From Arthrobacter sp. zg-Y20 (GTDB lineage Bacteria > Actinomycetota > Actinomycetes > Actinomycetales > Micrococcaceae): 64,000 bases of DNA. The stretch lies in contig NZ_CP126241.1 of the NCBI RefSeq assembly GCF_030142075.1, forward strand, positions 3,162,001 to 3,226,000. Reading direction: 5' to 3'. The notes below the pieces were generated by a model. It was given only the letters and a program-made list of their open reading frames with translations, was not told where the DNA came from and did no database searches. Positions 41,007 through 49,681 of the stretch are shown here, piece by piece; positions within the stretch are counted from its first letter, which is position 1; each line of letters starts with the position of its first letter. Made by a program: the position numbers and the translations under genes.

Positions 41007-41888
41007 CTACTCCTTCTTGAGCTTGTCCTGCGCGCTGCCCGCTGCCTTCTCCACGGTGTTGGGCACCTCCGTGGTGCCGTAGAACCGTACATCGGGGTGG
41101 GTGGGCGGCGGCATGGGGGCCGATGTCGTGGGTCCGTCGTGGTAGCTGAACTCACCGTGCCCGTCGGGGGTGGGGCCCTTCGCCCAGGAGCCCTCGGACG
41201 CATGCTGGCCGTCGGAGAAGTTCAGGTACTGGTAGGACACCTCCCGGTATTCCTTGCTCAGCGGGAAATTGCTGGGGACCGGAAGCTGTTCCATGTTCTC
41301 CGCCTGAAGTTCCAGGGCCGCGGTGGTCCACTGGTTCTGATGCATGGTGTCCCGCGCCAGGAGGAAGGACAGCAGGTCCCGGATTCCGTGGTCATCGGTC
41401 ATGTGATAGAGCCGGGCCACGGCAAGGCGGCCCTGCATCTCGATGTTGGCGTTGGAGGTGAAGTCGGCCAGCATGTTGCCGCTGGCCGTGACGAAACCGC
41501 CCGTCCACGGGTTGCCGTTGCTGTCCACCGGGCGGGCACCCGCACCGGCAACAATCGCGTGCTGCACGTCCATGCCGCCCATCACTGCCGCTACCGTCGG
41601 ATCGGATTGGACGGCGTCATTGGTAATTCCCAGCGGAGCCTTTTCCAGCAGCTGGGCAATCATGATGGCAAGCATTTCGACGTGGCCCATTTCCTCTGCG
41701 GCGATGCCGTAGAGCAGATCCCGGTATTTGCCCGGTATATGGGAGTTCCACGACTGGAAGCCGTACTGCATGGCCACAGTGATTTCACCGTACTGGCCGC
41801 CCAGGACCTCCTGTAGCTTCCGGGCATAAACGGCGTCTGGCTTGTCCGGGGTGGACTTGAACTGGAGTTCCTGTTTATGGAAAAACAT
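41007..41888 (-). CDS. Manganese catalase
   Basis: Dimanganese enzyme that dismutates hydrogen peroxide, 293 residues. Metal ligands are recognisable: Glu35 in GGQYGEITVA, then AAEEMGHVEML (Glu and His), and later Glu and His in MLADFTSNANIEMQGR and RDTMHQNQW. The C-terminal tail (about 245-293) is polar and Pro-rich. ATG at 41888 has GGAGGAATT upstream. It sits next to a peroxide-using P450 in the same orientation, a notable pairing, though transcription may be separate. Confidence 0.92.
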   Translation of the reverse strand: MFFHKQELQFKSTPDKPDAVYARKLQEVLGGQYGEITVAMQYGFQSWNSHIPGKYRDLLYGIAAEEMGHVEMLAIMIAQLLEKAPLGITNDAVQSDPTVAAVMGGMDVQHAIVAGAGARPVDSNGNPWTGGFVTASGNMLADFTSNANIEMQGRLAVARLYHMTDDHGIRDLLSFLLARDTMHQNQWTTAALELQAENMEQLPVPSNFPLSKEYREVSYQYLNFSDGQHASEGSWAKGPTPDGHGEFSYHDGPTTSAPMPPPTHPDVRFYGTTEVPNTVEKAAGSAQDKLKKE

Positions 41889-42082
41889 GCAATTCCTCCG
41901 CACCTTGGGGACCGCCGCGCGAGACAGAACCCGCATGTCGGGAGCCGCGGCCGGTCACGGTGGTCCCAACGTAGACCGATGGCCGGAGGCATGGAAGAGC
42001 AAAGCGGACGCTGCCCGCCCCGAAAAGTGAAACCGTCCGTAGAGACCGGGTAAACCGGTTCCGGGCAGGTAGTGTGCTTGCC

Positions 42083-43612
42083 ATGGTCTCCCCGGAACAT
42101 CCCGAAACCCCTGCCCCGCCGGCTTCCGGCATCTCCGGCGACGGCGCCTCCTCCGCCTCCTCCGCATCCGGCACCGCCGCGGCCGGCGCCAAGGTCGACG
42201 TGAGCGACGACTTCGCCGTCCGCCGCCACACGCTGCCCTCAGGCCGGGAATACACCACCACCGCCGGCCGGCTGGTGTTCCGCAAGGAAGAGGTCAAGGA
42301 CGGCAAGTCGGACGGCTTTCGGCCCAAGGCGGAAATTTTCATGGTCGCCTACACTGCGGATGCTCCCGAGACCGGCCCCAACCGCCGTCCGGTGGTGTTC
42401 GCTTTCAACGGCGGGCCCGGGTCCGCCTCGGTCTGGCTGCACATGGGCCTGCTCGGTCCGCGGATGGTGGTTTCCGGCGACGCCGGTGCGCTGGCTCCGC
42501 CGCCGTTCGGCCTGGTCGACAACCCGGACACCCTGCTCGAGCACGCGGACCTCGTGATGATCGACCCGGTGAACACCGGCTTCTCCCGCGTAGTGGACGG
42601 CAACGACGCAGGCGAGTTCCACGGCTTCGAAGAGGACCGGGACCTGGTGGCGGAGGTGATCCGGCTATGGACCACCCGCAACAACCGCTGGCTGAGCCCC
42701 AAGTACCTTGTGGGCGAGTCCTACGGCACCCTGCGCGCCGTCGCTGTGGCGGGGAAGCTGTTTGATGCTTACGGTTTGGCGGTCAACGGCCTGGGCCTGG
42801 TCTCCACCGTGCTGAACATGGCGACCCTGGATTTCGCGCCGGGCCGGGACACGCCTTATCCGCTGCATCTGCCCACGTACGCCGCCGTTGCGCACTACCA
42901 CGGCCGCCATCCCGGCCGGGAGCTGGCCGACGTCGTGCGGGAAGCCGAAGAGTACGCGTCCGGGGACTACGTGCTGGCCCTGCACAAGGGGTCCCGGCTG
43001 GGCGCGCAGGAGTACGACGACGTCGTCCGCCGGCTCGCGGAAATCACCACCCTGAGCGAGGGGTTCATCCGCCGCACCAACCTGCGCTGGGACTACTCCA
43101 TGTTCTCGGCCGAGCTACTGCGGGAAGAGAACCTGGCGGTGGGCCGAATCGACGGGCGGTTCACCGCGGCGCCGGCGCACCAGCAGGACTGGATCAACTG
43201 GGACGATCCGAGCATGACGGCAATCAACGGTCCCTACTCGGCAGCGGTCAACCACTATCTGCGCGCCGAACTGGGTTACGAGAATGACCTGCCCTACGAA
43301 ATCCTTACCGGCCGGGTCCGGCCTTGGAGCTACAAGAGTTTCGAGGGCGTCCCGGTGGATGTCACCGGCACCCTGGAACGGTTGCTGGTGCACATTCCGG
43401 CGCTTCGGGTGCATGTGGACTACGGCTATTACGACGGCGCGACCCCGCATTTCGCCGCGGAATACGTGTGGGCGCACCTGCGGATGGACGACGCCGCCCG
43501 GGCCCGGTTCAGCCACCACTACTACGAGGCCGGGCACATGATGTACGTGAAGCCCGAGTGCCGGGTGGATCAGCTGCGGAACCTGGCGGAATTCGTGACC
43601 GCGGCGGAGTAG
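42083..43612 (+). CDS. S10 family serine carboxypeptidase
   Basis: A 509-residue alpha/beta-hydrolase peptidase. FNGGPGSASVWLHMGLLGPR (oxyanion region), the nucleophile in GESYGTLRA, the Asp in YYDGATPHFAAEY and the His in EAGHMMYV form a full catalytic set. The N-terminus is Ala/Pro/Gly rich without a clear signal peptide, so export is doubtful. ATG at 42083 chosen over the GTG at 42074. Stands alone, convergent with a methyltransferase gene. Confidence 0.9.
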   Translation: MVSPEHPETPAPPASGISGDGASSASSASGTAAAGAKVDVSDDFAVRRHTLPSGREYTTTAGRLVFRKEEVKDGKSDGFRPKAEIFMVAYTADAPETGPNRRPVVFAFNGGPGSASVWLHMGLLGPRMVVSGDAGALAPPPFGLVDNPDTLLEHADLVMIDPVNTGFSRVVDGNDAGEFHGFEEDRDLVAEVIRLWTTRNNRWLSPKYLVGESYGTLRAVAVAGKLFDAYGLAVNGLGLVSTVLNMATLDFAPGRDTPYPLHLPTYAAVAHYHGRHPGRELADVVREAEEYASGDYVLALHKGSRLGAQEYDDVVRRLAEITTLSEGFIRRTNLRWDYSMFSAELLREENLAVGRIDGRFTAAPAHQQDWINWDDPSMTAINGPYSAAVNHYLRAELGYENDLPYEILTGRVRPWSYKSFEGVPVDVTGTLERLLVHIPALRVHVDYGYYDGATPHFAAEYVWAHLRMDDAARARFSHHYYEAGHMMYVKPECRVDQLRNLAEFVTAAE

Positions 43613-43634
43613 TCGGGGCGGGGGCAGCGGGCCT

Positions 43635-44387
43635 CTAGGCCTCGGGCTTGCGGAAAAGTGCGGTGAGTAGGAACGGTTCTCCAAACAAGGGCGAGTCTTT
43701 GCCCTGGGGAATCATGGGCCGAATCGCGATCTCTTCGAAGTCCTCGAAAATCCAGCGGAGATCTGCCGGGCTGAAGGCCATGCCCGCCTCGAACTGTCCG
43801 TCCCGGTACAGCTGGTCATCGGGGAGCTCGGATCCCATCTGCCCGCTGGCGAAACAGGCCAGGCCGAAGTAGCCGCCCGGGGCTAGCGTGCGCTCAAGCA
43901 GCTGCAGGTAGCTGATCCGCCGGTGCGGCGGAAGATGGTGGAGGCAGCCGGAATCGTAGACCAGTCCGTAAGGTCCGGGGATTGCCTCCGGCGGGAGCGT
44001 AAACGCGTCGCCACAGGTGAAAGCGACGTCGAGATTCCGGTCCCGGGCCCGTTCCTTCCCCCACTCGACCGCGGTGGACGAGAGGTCCACGGCGTCGACA
44101 GTGCAGCCCTGCTCCGCGAGGAACAGGGCGTTGCGTCCCGGTCCAGAGCCCAGATCCAAGACTCGGATTGGTGCATGCAGGGTGTTCCGGACCAGTGCGG
44201 CAAGGTTTTCATCCGGTTTGTCCGCGAAGAACGGGACCGGACGGCTCCGGTCGGAGTAAAAAGAGTTCCACCATGCTCCCCCGGCCGTTTCGGTCCACCG
44301 CACTGCGTCCTGGACAAACAGGCCGTCCATCAAGGTGAGGAGGTCCTCCACTGCCCGGAGACGGCGGTTGATCCCGGGCTCATTCAT
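43635..44387 (-). CDS. Class I SAM-dependent methyltransferase
   Basis: A 250-residue Rossmann methyltransferase. Motif I reads VLDLGSGPGRNALFLA near residue 75, then VDAVDLS (ribose-binding acidic residue) and TCGDAFTLP. It resembles TehB/thiopurine-type small-molecule methyltransferases. The C-terminal GKDSPLFGEPFLLTALF is typical of that group. Single gene; substrate unknown. Confidence 0.83.
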   Translation of the reverse strand: MNEPGINRRLRAVEDLLTLMDGLFVQDAVRWTETAGGAWWNSFYSDRSRPVPFFADKPDENLAALVRNTLHAPIRVLDLGSGPGRNALFLAEQGCTVDAVDLSSTAVEWGKERARDRNLDVAFTCGDAFTLPPEAIPGPYGLVYDSGCLHHLPPHRRISYLQLLERTLAPGGYFGLACFASGQMGSELPDDQLYRDGQFEAGMAFSPADLRWIFEDFEEIAIRPMIPQGKDSPLFGEPFLLTALFRKPEA

Positions 44388-44484
44388 GTCCAGAGCCTAC
44401 TGGTCCATGCTGCGGCGCGGGAAGGGCGCTGCCGCCTGGGAAGGGTGCTGCCGGCACCGGTACTGGCTGGCCGCCGTCGTCGAC

Positions 44485-44985
44485 CTAGCGGGTGGCGAAG
44501 TGCACCCAGACGCCCGCACCCCAGATACCGCCGGCGGTTAGCGCCAGCGCGAGTTCGGCCAGGATGCCGATCCCCATGGCCTTCAGCGTAGCCAGGCTGG
44601 AGGACCAGGCGGTGCGCAGGTCCCGCTGGCGCAGCCACTCGCTCAGCAGCAGGCCGACGGCGAATCCCACGAACAGCCCGACGGCCGGGATGGTGAACAT
44701 ACCCACGACGCCCAGCACCACACCGGCGACGATGGAGCGGGTGGGGATTTTCCGTTCCTTCAGCTGCCTCCCGGTGAGGAACGTGCTGGCGAGCATGCCG
44801 GCGACCAGCAGCACCGCGCCGATCCCGAAGGTCCACCAGCCAGCCGGGCTCTGCACGCCGTAGGCCCAGCCCAGCAGGGCAATGATGATCAGGATGCTGC
44901 CGGGAAGCACGGGCACCACAATGCCGGTCAGCCCCACGGCGATCACCAGGGCTGCGACGAGGGTTATCAGAAGGTCGGGATCCAT
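44485..44985 (-). CDS. DUF456 family membrane protein
   Basis: A 166-residue protein with about four or five membrane helices: Gly-rich segments VGLTGIVVPVLPGSILIII, IVAGVVLGVVGMFTIPAVGLFVGFAVG and a C-terminal hydrophobic helix near LALALTAGGIWGAG. The 'VPxLPG' motif near the start is characteristic of DUF456. ATG at 44985; the 49 codons upstream in the same frame come from the repeat region and are not coding. Unknown function. Confidence 0.82.
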   Translation of the reverse strand: MDPDLLITLVAALVIAVGLTGIVVPVLPGSILIIIALLGWAYGVQSPAGWWTFGIGAVLLVAGMLASTFLTGRQLKERKIPTRSIVAGVVLGVVGMFTIPAVGLFVGFAVGLLLSEWLRQRDLRTAWSSSLATLKAMGIGILAELALALTAGGIWGAGVWVHFATR

Positions 44986-45094
44986 GGCACCAGTCTTCCA
45001 CCGGTTTCGGGCCACCTGCGCATTTCGGCATCGGGGTGGTTTGGCGTCCGGTTTGGGATTCTGCTGCCAGTTTGGGCTTCTGCTGCCGGTTTGA

Positions 45095-45141
45095 AGTGGC
45101 AGGGAATTCCCAAACCGGTCGAATTTCCCCAAAACGGAGCG
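45095..45141. repeat. 47-bp direct repeat, copy A
   Basis: Identical over 47 bp to 45478-45524, starting AGTGGCAGGGAATTCCC. It contains the right arm of the palindromic element (AATTCCCAAACCGG). This copy lacks a matching left arm: the sequence to its left is a TTCTGCTGCCGGTTT motif instead. Confidence 0.9.
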
Positions 45142-45362
45142 AAAACGGAGTGATTCGGCCGCCCGGTGCGCCCTGACTCTGTGGAACGCGCCGCCGCGAC
45201 GTTCATAGTGCAGCAGATGCTCCTTCGGGACCGGCCAGGCCGCATCTGCTGCCCACTGAATGGGCTTGGCGGGCTTGCGGACAGGTTCACCGGGTGCCGC
45301 GACGGGATGCGGGCGGGTTCACCGGGGTAGGTCATGTGCCCGGGACGTGTTGCCGCCAGCCT

Positions 45363-45457
45363 GGGATTCTGCCGCCGGTTTGGGAATCCGCCGCCGGTTT
45401 GGGAATCCGCCGCCGGTTTGGGAATCCGCCGCCGGTTTGGGATTCTGCTGCCAGTTT
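45363..45457. repeat. Five tandem 19-bp units
   Basis: Units built on GGGAATCCGCCGCCGGTTT; the first and last carry GGGATTCTG variants. The central three are identical. There are no spacers, so this is not a CRISPR array. The repeat merges with the left arm of the palindromic element at 45451. Open frames through it are artefacts of repetition. Confidence 0.92.
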
Positions 45458-45501
45458 GGGAAATCCCTCCGCTGCGCAGTGGCAGGGAATTCCCAAACCG
45501 G
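45451..45501. repeat. 51-bp palindromic element, copy 1
   Basis: Arms CCAGTTTGGGAAATCCCT and AGGGAATTCCCAAACCGG (16 of 18 paired) enclose the 15-bp loop CCGCTGCGCAGTGGC, which is itself nearly palindromic. Same loop as the copy at 61605. Confidence 0.88.
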
Positions 45502-45524
45502 TCGAATTTCCCCAAAACGGAGCG
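45478..45524. repeat. 47-bp direct repeat, copy B
   Basis: Second copy of the repeat at 45095-45141; it overlaps the right arm of the palindromic element and continues with TCGAATTTCCCCAAAACGG. The stretch after it (CGGCCCGGTG) also resembles copy A's flank. Confidence 0.9.
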
Positions 45525-45585
45525 ATTCGGCGGCCCGGTGCCCGGAAATTCCGCAAACTGCCCGCCACGTCGGGTGGAGAAATTA

Positions 45586-45599
45586 GTAAGGATGCTTAT
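45586..45599. promoter_or_regulatory. GTAAG-N-ATGCTTAT motif, copy 1
   Basis: GTAAGGATGCTTAT, 52 bases before the stress-type membrane protein gene. It differs by one base from the motif at 47851-47864 before a stress-type SDR. The core TAAG-N4-CTTA is an inverted repeat. Likely a shared stress promoter or operator. Confidence 0.5.
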
Positions 45600-45650
45600 A
45601 TGGTGGCATCTTCAGCCCGAATCACCGGACGGAAAACAGGAGATGCAGTA

Positions 45651-46787
45651 ATGAGCACCGAACCAGGGAACACCTCTAACGCTTCCGCGGCCGGCCGCGG
45701 CGCCGGTGACGGCGGTCCGATGCGGGACCGCTCAGACCGGCCCACTGCCGATGACGCCGCCCGCACTGCCCCGGAACACCGCACCGAAGATACCGGCACC
45801 AGGGTGATCCGCACGGACTCCGTACCTGCAGCCGATCCGGTTGAGGGTACCGGCCGCCGTACGGGCAGCCACACGGCCCAGCCCGCGGACGGATATGAGG
45901 AAACGCGGGTTGCACCGGCCGCTTCGAATGAGCACCCGACCGCTGGCCACACCGCCGACGAGAACACCCGTACGCGCGCGGTCCCCGCCACCGAGGAAAC
46001 CGCCACGCGCGCGGTCCCCGCGACGGACTCCCGCCACGCCGAAGACACCCGCACGCGGGTTGCCCCGGTAACGGCCAGCCGGGACCTCCCGGAGGAGACG
46101 GACCACAACCGGCACACCGACCGCGCAGACCGGGATGTACGCGACGCCCACGGCACCCGCCACGACGACGCCGACCGTGACGGCGTGGTCCGCGAAGCTG
46201 CCCTCCCCAACCGGGAAGCACTGCTGGCCCGGGAAAAGGAGCGCTTCGGCGGCATGAAGTTCGGCTCGGCCTTCTTCGGCTGGCTGACCGCCACCGGCAT
46301 GGTGGTGCTGCTTTCGGCACTGGCCGCGGCTATCGGCGCCGCCATCGGCCTCTCCGCTGAAACGAATCTGGGTGCGGCACTGGAATCAGCCGCCGCCAAC
46401 CAGTCCGCGGGCATCATCGGCGCCATCATCATGCTTGTGGTGCTGCTGCTCTCCTACTACGCCGGCGGCTATGTGGCCGGCCGGATGGCACGCTTCAACG
46501 GGCTCAAGCAGGGACTCGCCGTCTGGCTGTGGGCACTGATCGCCGCCGCCGTCGTCGTCATCCTCGGCCTGATCTACGGCAGCGACATCCGCAGCATTAG
46601 CCAGCTGAACTCCGTGGCCCCGCTGCCGGAGAACCTGGAGAACGTGAGCGCCGGCACCTGGCTTGCCGTGGCCGCGAGCCTGGTGGTCACCCTGATCGGC
46701 GCCATCCTGGGCGGCCTGGCCGGCATGCGGTTCCACCGCCGCATTGACCGCGCCGACTTCCGCACCGAAGAGACGGTTAGCCGCTAA
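45651..46787 (+). CDS. Membrane protein with long repetitive polar N-terminus
   Basis: A 378-residue protein. Residues 1-190 are hydrophilic and disordered-looking, rich in Thr/Arg/Ala/Asp/His, with repeats such as TRVAP, TRAVPAT (several copies) and many RHDD-type stretches. Then follow ALLAREKERFGGMKFG and four hydrophobic helices (about 210-235, 250-275, 285-310, 335-360). The membrane part resembles small Gly/Ala-rich actinobacterial stress membrane proteins. RBS ACAGGAGAT. A GTAAG-N-ATGCTTAT element precedes it and a perfect palindromic terminator follows. Confidence 0.75.
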   Translation: MSTEPGNTSNASAAGRGAGDGGPMRDRSDRPTADDAARTAPEHRTEDTGTRVIRTDSVPAADPVEGTGRRTGSHTAQPADGYEETRVAPAASNEHPTAGHTADENTRTRAVPATEETATRAVPATDSRHAEDTRTRVAPVTASRDLPEETDHNRHTDRADRDVRDAHGTRHDDADRDGVVREAALPNREALLAREKERFGGMKFGSAFFGWLTATGMVVLLSALAAAIGAAIGLSAETNLGAALESAAANQSAGIIGAIIMLVVLLLSYYAGGYVAGRMARFNGLKQGLAVWLWALIAAAVVVILGLIYGSDIRSISQLNSVAPLPENLENVSAGTWLAVAASLVVTLIGAILGGLAGMRFHRRIDRADFRTEETVSR

Positions 46788-46803
46788 AACCCAGCGCACA
46801 ACA

Positions 46804-46841
46804 CACAGGAAGGGCCCCGCAGCTGCGGGGCCCTTCCTGTG
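46804..46841. terminator. Perfect 38-bp palindromic bidirectional terminator
   Basis: CACAGGAAGGGCCCCGCAG and its exact reverse complement meet with no loop bases. It lies between the ends of two convergent genes. Both sides are weakly T/A rich, so it can serve both. Confidence 0.88.
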
Positions 46842-46860
46842 GTTAAGCGGAAACCAACGC

Positions 46861-47769
46861 TTACGGCGCGGGGGTGCCGCCGTTGACGTTCAGCGTCTCG
46901 CCGATCACGTAGCTGGATTCCGGGGAGGCCAGGAAGACGTAGGCCGGAGCCAGTTCGGTCGGCTGGCCCGCGCGGCCCAGCGGAACGTCCTGGCCGAAGG
47001 TCGGCAGGGCGTCCTTCTGCTGTCCGTCCGAAGGCTGCAGCGGGGTCCAGAACGGACCCGGAGCCACGGCGTTCACGCGGATGCCCTTGGGTGCCAACTG
47101 CTGGCCCAGGCCCTTGGTGAAGTTGTTGATCGCGGCCTTGGTGCTGGCGTAATCCAGCAGGTCAGCGGAGGGCTGGTAGGCCTGGATCGAGGTGGTGTTG
47201 ATGATGCTGGAACCGGCCGGTAGGTGCTTCAGTGCTGCCTTGGTCACCCGGAAGAACGAGTAGATGTTCGTCTTGAAGGTGTGGTCCAGCTGCTCGTCGG
47301 AGAGATCCTCGAGGTTCTCCACGGCAATCTGCTTGCCGGCGTTGTTGACCAGGATGTCCAGCCCGCCCAGGGCAGACACCGCATCTTCCACCAGCTGGCT
47401 GCAGTACGCGGGGTCCTTCAGGTCACCGGGCAGCTTCACGAGCTTGCGGCCGGTTGCCTCCACCACCTCGGCGATGTGCGCGGCGTCGGGCTCCTCTTCG
47501 GGGAGGTAGGAGATGGCGACGTCGGCACCCTCACGGGCGAAGGCGATGGCCACGGCCGCGCCGATGCCGGAATCGCCGCCGGTAATGAGTGCCTTGCGGC
47601 CCTCGAGCCGCCCGGTGCCGCGGTAGGTGTCCTCGCCGTGGTCCACATGCGGAGTCATGTCCTTGTCCAGGCCGGGCTCCGACTGGTCCTGCACGGGCGG
47701 AGCGATGCTCGGGTAGCGGTCCACGGGGTTCTGGAAGGTGTACTGGTCCGTCTTGTTGCCGTTTGTCAC
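46861..47769 (-). CDS. SDR family oxidoreductase, general stress type (YghA-like)
   Basis: A 302-residue short-chain dehydrogenase with a 55-residue polar N-terminal extension (PVQDQSEPGLDKDMTP), the pattern of YghA/GsiB-neighbour SDRs linked to glucose/ribitol-type or aldehyde reduction under stress. TGGDSGIG (nucleotide), NNAG, Ser, YASTK catalytic residues and VNAVAPG are present. GTG at 47769 has GGGAAC upstream; longer starts are unlikely. A TAAG-N4-CTTA motif lies 80 bases upstream, shared with the gene at 45651. Confidence 0.87.
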   Translation of the reverse strand: MTNGNKTDQYTFQNPVDRYPSIAPPVQDQSEPGLDKDMTPHVDHGEDTYRGTGRLEGRKALITGGDSGIGAAVAIAFAREGADVAISYLPEEEPDAAHIAEVVEATGRKLVKLPGDLKDPAYCSQLVEDAVSALGGLDILVNNAGKQIAVENLEDLSDEQLDHTFKTNIYSFFRVTKAALKHLPAGSSIINTTSIQAYQPSADLLDYASTKAAINNFTKGLGQQLAPKGIRVNAVAPGPFWTPLQPSDGQQKDALPTFGQDVPLGRAGQPTELAPAYVFLASPESSYVIGETLNVNGGTPAP

Positions 47770-47850
47770 AGAAGTTCCCACTTTCGGTAGGTCAGTCCAT
47801 TCGGGCGGTCCGGATACGGGCCGCCGTAAAAGGCGGTCACTCACGCGAAC

Positions 47851-47864
47851 GTAAGTATGCTTAT
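47851..47864. promoter_or_regulatory. GTAAG-N-ATGCTTAT motif, copy 2
   Basis: GTAAGTATGCTTAT on the plus strand; on the minus strand it reads ATAAGCATACTTAC upstream of the SDR start. Differs by one base from copy 1 at 45586. Confidence 0.5.
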
Positions 47865-47868
47865 CACC

Positions 47869-49101
47869 CTATGCCCGGTTCCCGTTCCGGCTCAAGTCGG
47901 GAGCCGACGACGGCGCGCGGGTGGCCAGCAGCGCCAACAGGGCCACCAGCCCGGAGCCGCACATGACCAGGGCCAGCGGCAGGGCGGTGTCTTCGCCTGC
48001 AATCCCGGTCAGCGGGGAGACCATCGCACCGAACAGGAACTGTCCGCTGCCCAGCACGGCCGAGCCGCTGCCAGCGGCAAACCCCGCCTCGGCCAGGGCC
48101 AGGCTGGTGGTGTTGCCCATGATGAAGCCCACCGAAGAGGCGGCCAGGAAGATCGGCACGGCCAGCAGCAGCGGCGGAACATCGAGCAGCACCAGGAGCA
48201 GCAGCACGGCGGAGGCACCCAGCAGGACCGGAACGGCGATGCTGACAGTACGGCGCGGCGGCACCGTGCGGGCGAGCCGGGCGGAAATGAATCCGGCCAG
48301 CACCAGGCCAAGGGCATTGATGCCGAAGGCCACCCCGTATCCGGCCGGAGAAAGGCCCATCAGGGACTGGTAAATGAACGGGGACGCGGAAATGTAGCCC
48401 ATCAGCACGCCGAAGGTGGAGGCGAACAGCACCGCGTAACCTACAAACCGTCGGCGGCGCAGCACCGAGGCCAGACCGCCCAGGATCGGCCCGCTGCTGC
48501 GCTTTTCCGCCGGCCGGGTTTCCCGCACGACGCCGGCCACCCCGGCCAGCATGGCAGCGGCCAGGCCTGCCAGCACCCAGAGCACTCCGCGCCAGCCGAC
48601 GCTGCCGGCCAGGATGCCGCCAACGGTGGGGGCGAGCACCGGTGCAACGCCGCCGATGGTCATGAGCAGGCTGAAGGTGCGGGCCGCGGCAGGCCCGGAG
48701 GTCAGGTCCGCCACGATGGCACGGGCAATCACGACGCCGGCGGAGGCAAACAGGCCCTGGAAGAGCCGGCCGGCAATGAGCACCGGCAGGTTCGGGGCCA
48801 CGGCGCAGACCACTGAGGCGAGCACAAACAGCACCGAGCCGAGAAGCAGCGGACGGGACCTGCCGTACCGGTCCGAGAACGGCCCAAAGACCAGCTGCCC
48901 GGCGGCCATGCCGATCAGGAACGCGGTGAGGGTGAACTGCACCCCTGTGGCCGAAGCGCCCAGCTGGTCCGCCATCTGCGGGAAGGAGGGCAGGTACAGG
49001 TCGGTGGCAAACGGGCCGGTGGCCGAGAGCAGGGCGAGGACCAATAGGAGCCCGGTGGTCATGGCGGTGGTTGTCCGGGCGGATCCGGGTAGGGCAGGCA
49101 T
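47869..49101 (-). CDS. MFS drug exporter, Bcr/CflA family
   Basis: A 410-residue, 12-helix DHA1 exporter. LATDLYLPSFPQ-like sequence (FATDLYLPSFPQMA) in helix 1 and GPFSDRYGRSRPLL in loop 2-3 are family signatures; PTVGGILAGSVGWRGVLW is exporter motif C. ATG at 49101 with AGGATG upstream. Single gene, separated from the SDR gene by its promoter region. Substrate unknown; members export chloramphenicol, bicyclomycin and others. Confidence 0.87.
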   Translation of the reverse strand: MPALPGSARTTTAMTTGLLLVLALLSATGPFATDLYLPSFPQMADQLGASATGVQFTLTAFLIGMAAGQLVFGPFSDRYGRSRPLLLGSVLFVLASVVCAVAPNLPVLIAGRLFQGLFASAGVVIARAIVADLTSGPAAARTFSLLMTIGGVAPVLAPTVGGILAGSVGWRGVLWVLAGLAAAMLAGVAGVVRETRPAEKRSSGPILGGLASVLRRRRFVGYAVLFASTFGVLMGYISASPFIYQSLMGLSPAGYGVAFGINALGLVLAGFISARLARTVPPRRTVSIAVPVLLGASAVLLLLVLLDVPPLLLAVPIFLAASSVGFIMGNTTSLALAEAGFAAGSGSAVLGSGQFLFGAMVSPLTGIAGEDTALPLALVMCGSGLVALLALLATRAPSSAPDLSRNGNRA

Positions 49102-49203
49102 ATGCCACATCCTATTTGGGCCGGGCCGCCGTGCTCTGGCCATTACCGCTTCATAAAGCGCACACTGCTGGGTATCTGGACGCAAACATTGGAAGGAACC
49201 CCC

Positions 49204-49644
49204 ATGGCTGAGGCACACCGGAAACGGATTGTGGTGGGCATGGACGGCTCGGAGGAGTCCATTGCCGCGCTGCGCATGGCGGCCCGGCTCGCCGAGCTGC
49301 TCGGCTGCCGGATCCAGGCGGTCACCGTCTGGGAGTACCCGGCAATGCTGGCCATGCCGTTTCCCACCTCGGAGTTCTCACCGCGGGTGGAAGCGGAGCG
49401 GGCACTGGCCGAGGCGGTGGACGCCGCGTTCGAGGGCCGCGGAGCTCCGGAGGACCTCACCCAGGAAGCGGTGGCCGGCCAGCCCGCCAGGGTGCTGATG
49501 GAAGCCAGCCGGGGAGCGGAAATGCTGGTGGTGGGCAACCGCGGCCGGGGCGGTTTTGCCGGACTGCTGCTTGGCTCCGTAAGCGCCGCGGTCGCGTCCC
49601 ACGCCTATTGCCCGGTCCTGATCGCCCGGCCGCACCGGGACTAG
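49204..49644 (+). CDS. Universal stress protein, UspA family
   Basis: A 146-residue single USP domain. The ATP-binding pattern G-x2-G-x9-G-S is visible in GNRGRGGFAGLLLGSVSAA near the C-terminus, and VVGMDGSEES begins the first strand and loop. ATG at 49204 follows GGAAGGA. Divergent from the Bcr/CflA exporter. Confidence 0.92.
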   Translation: MAEAHRKRIVVGMDGSEESIAALRMAARLAELLGCRIQAVTVWEYPAMLAMPFPTSEFSPRVEAERALAEAVDAAFEGRGAPEDLTQEAVAGQPARVLMEASRGAEMLVVGNRGRGGFAGLLLGSVSAAVASHAYCPVLIARPHRD

Positions 49645-49681
49645 CGGGCACCGCGCGGCAGGGCACCGGGAGGCCCGGCTT

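Noticed and set aside
45363-45457. CRISPR array
   Set aside because: The 19-bp units are directly adjacent with no unique spacers, and no cas genes are present.
45260-45586. Coding ORFs in the repeat gap
   Set aside because: Translations consist of repeated SQTGGGFPNRR or GLGIRRRFG strings from the tandem repeats, with no ribosome site.
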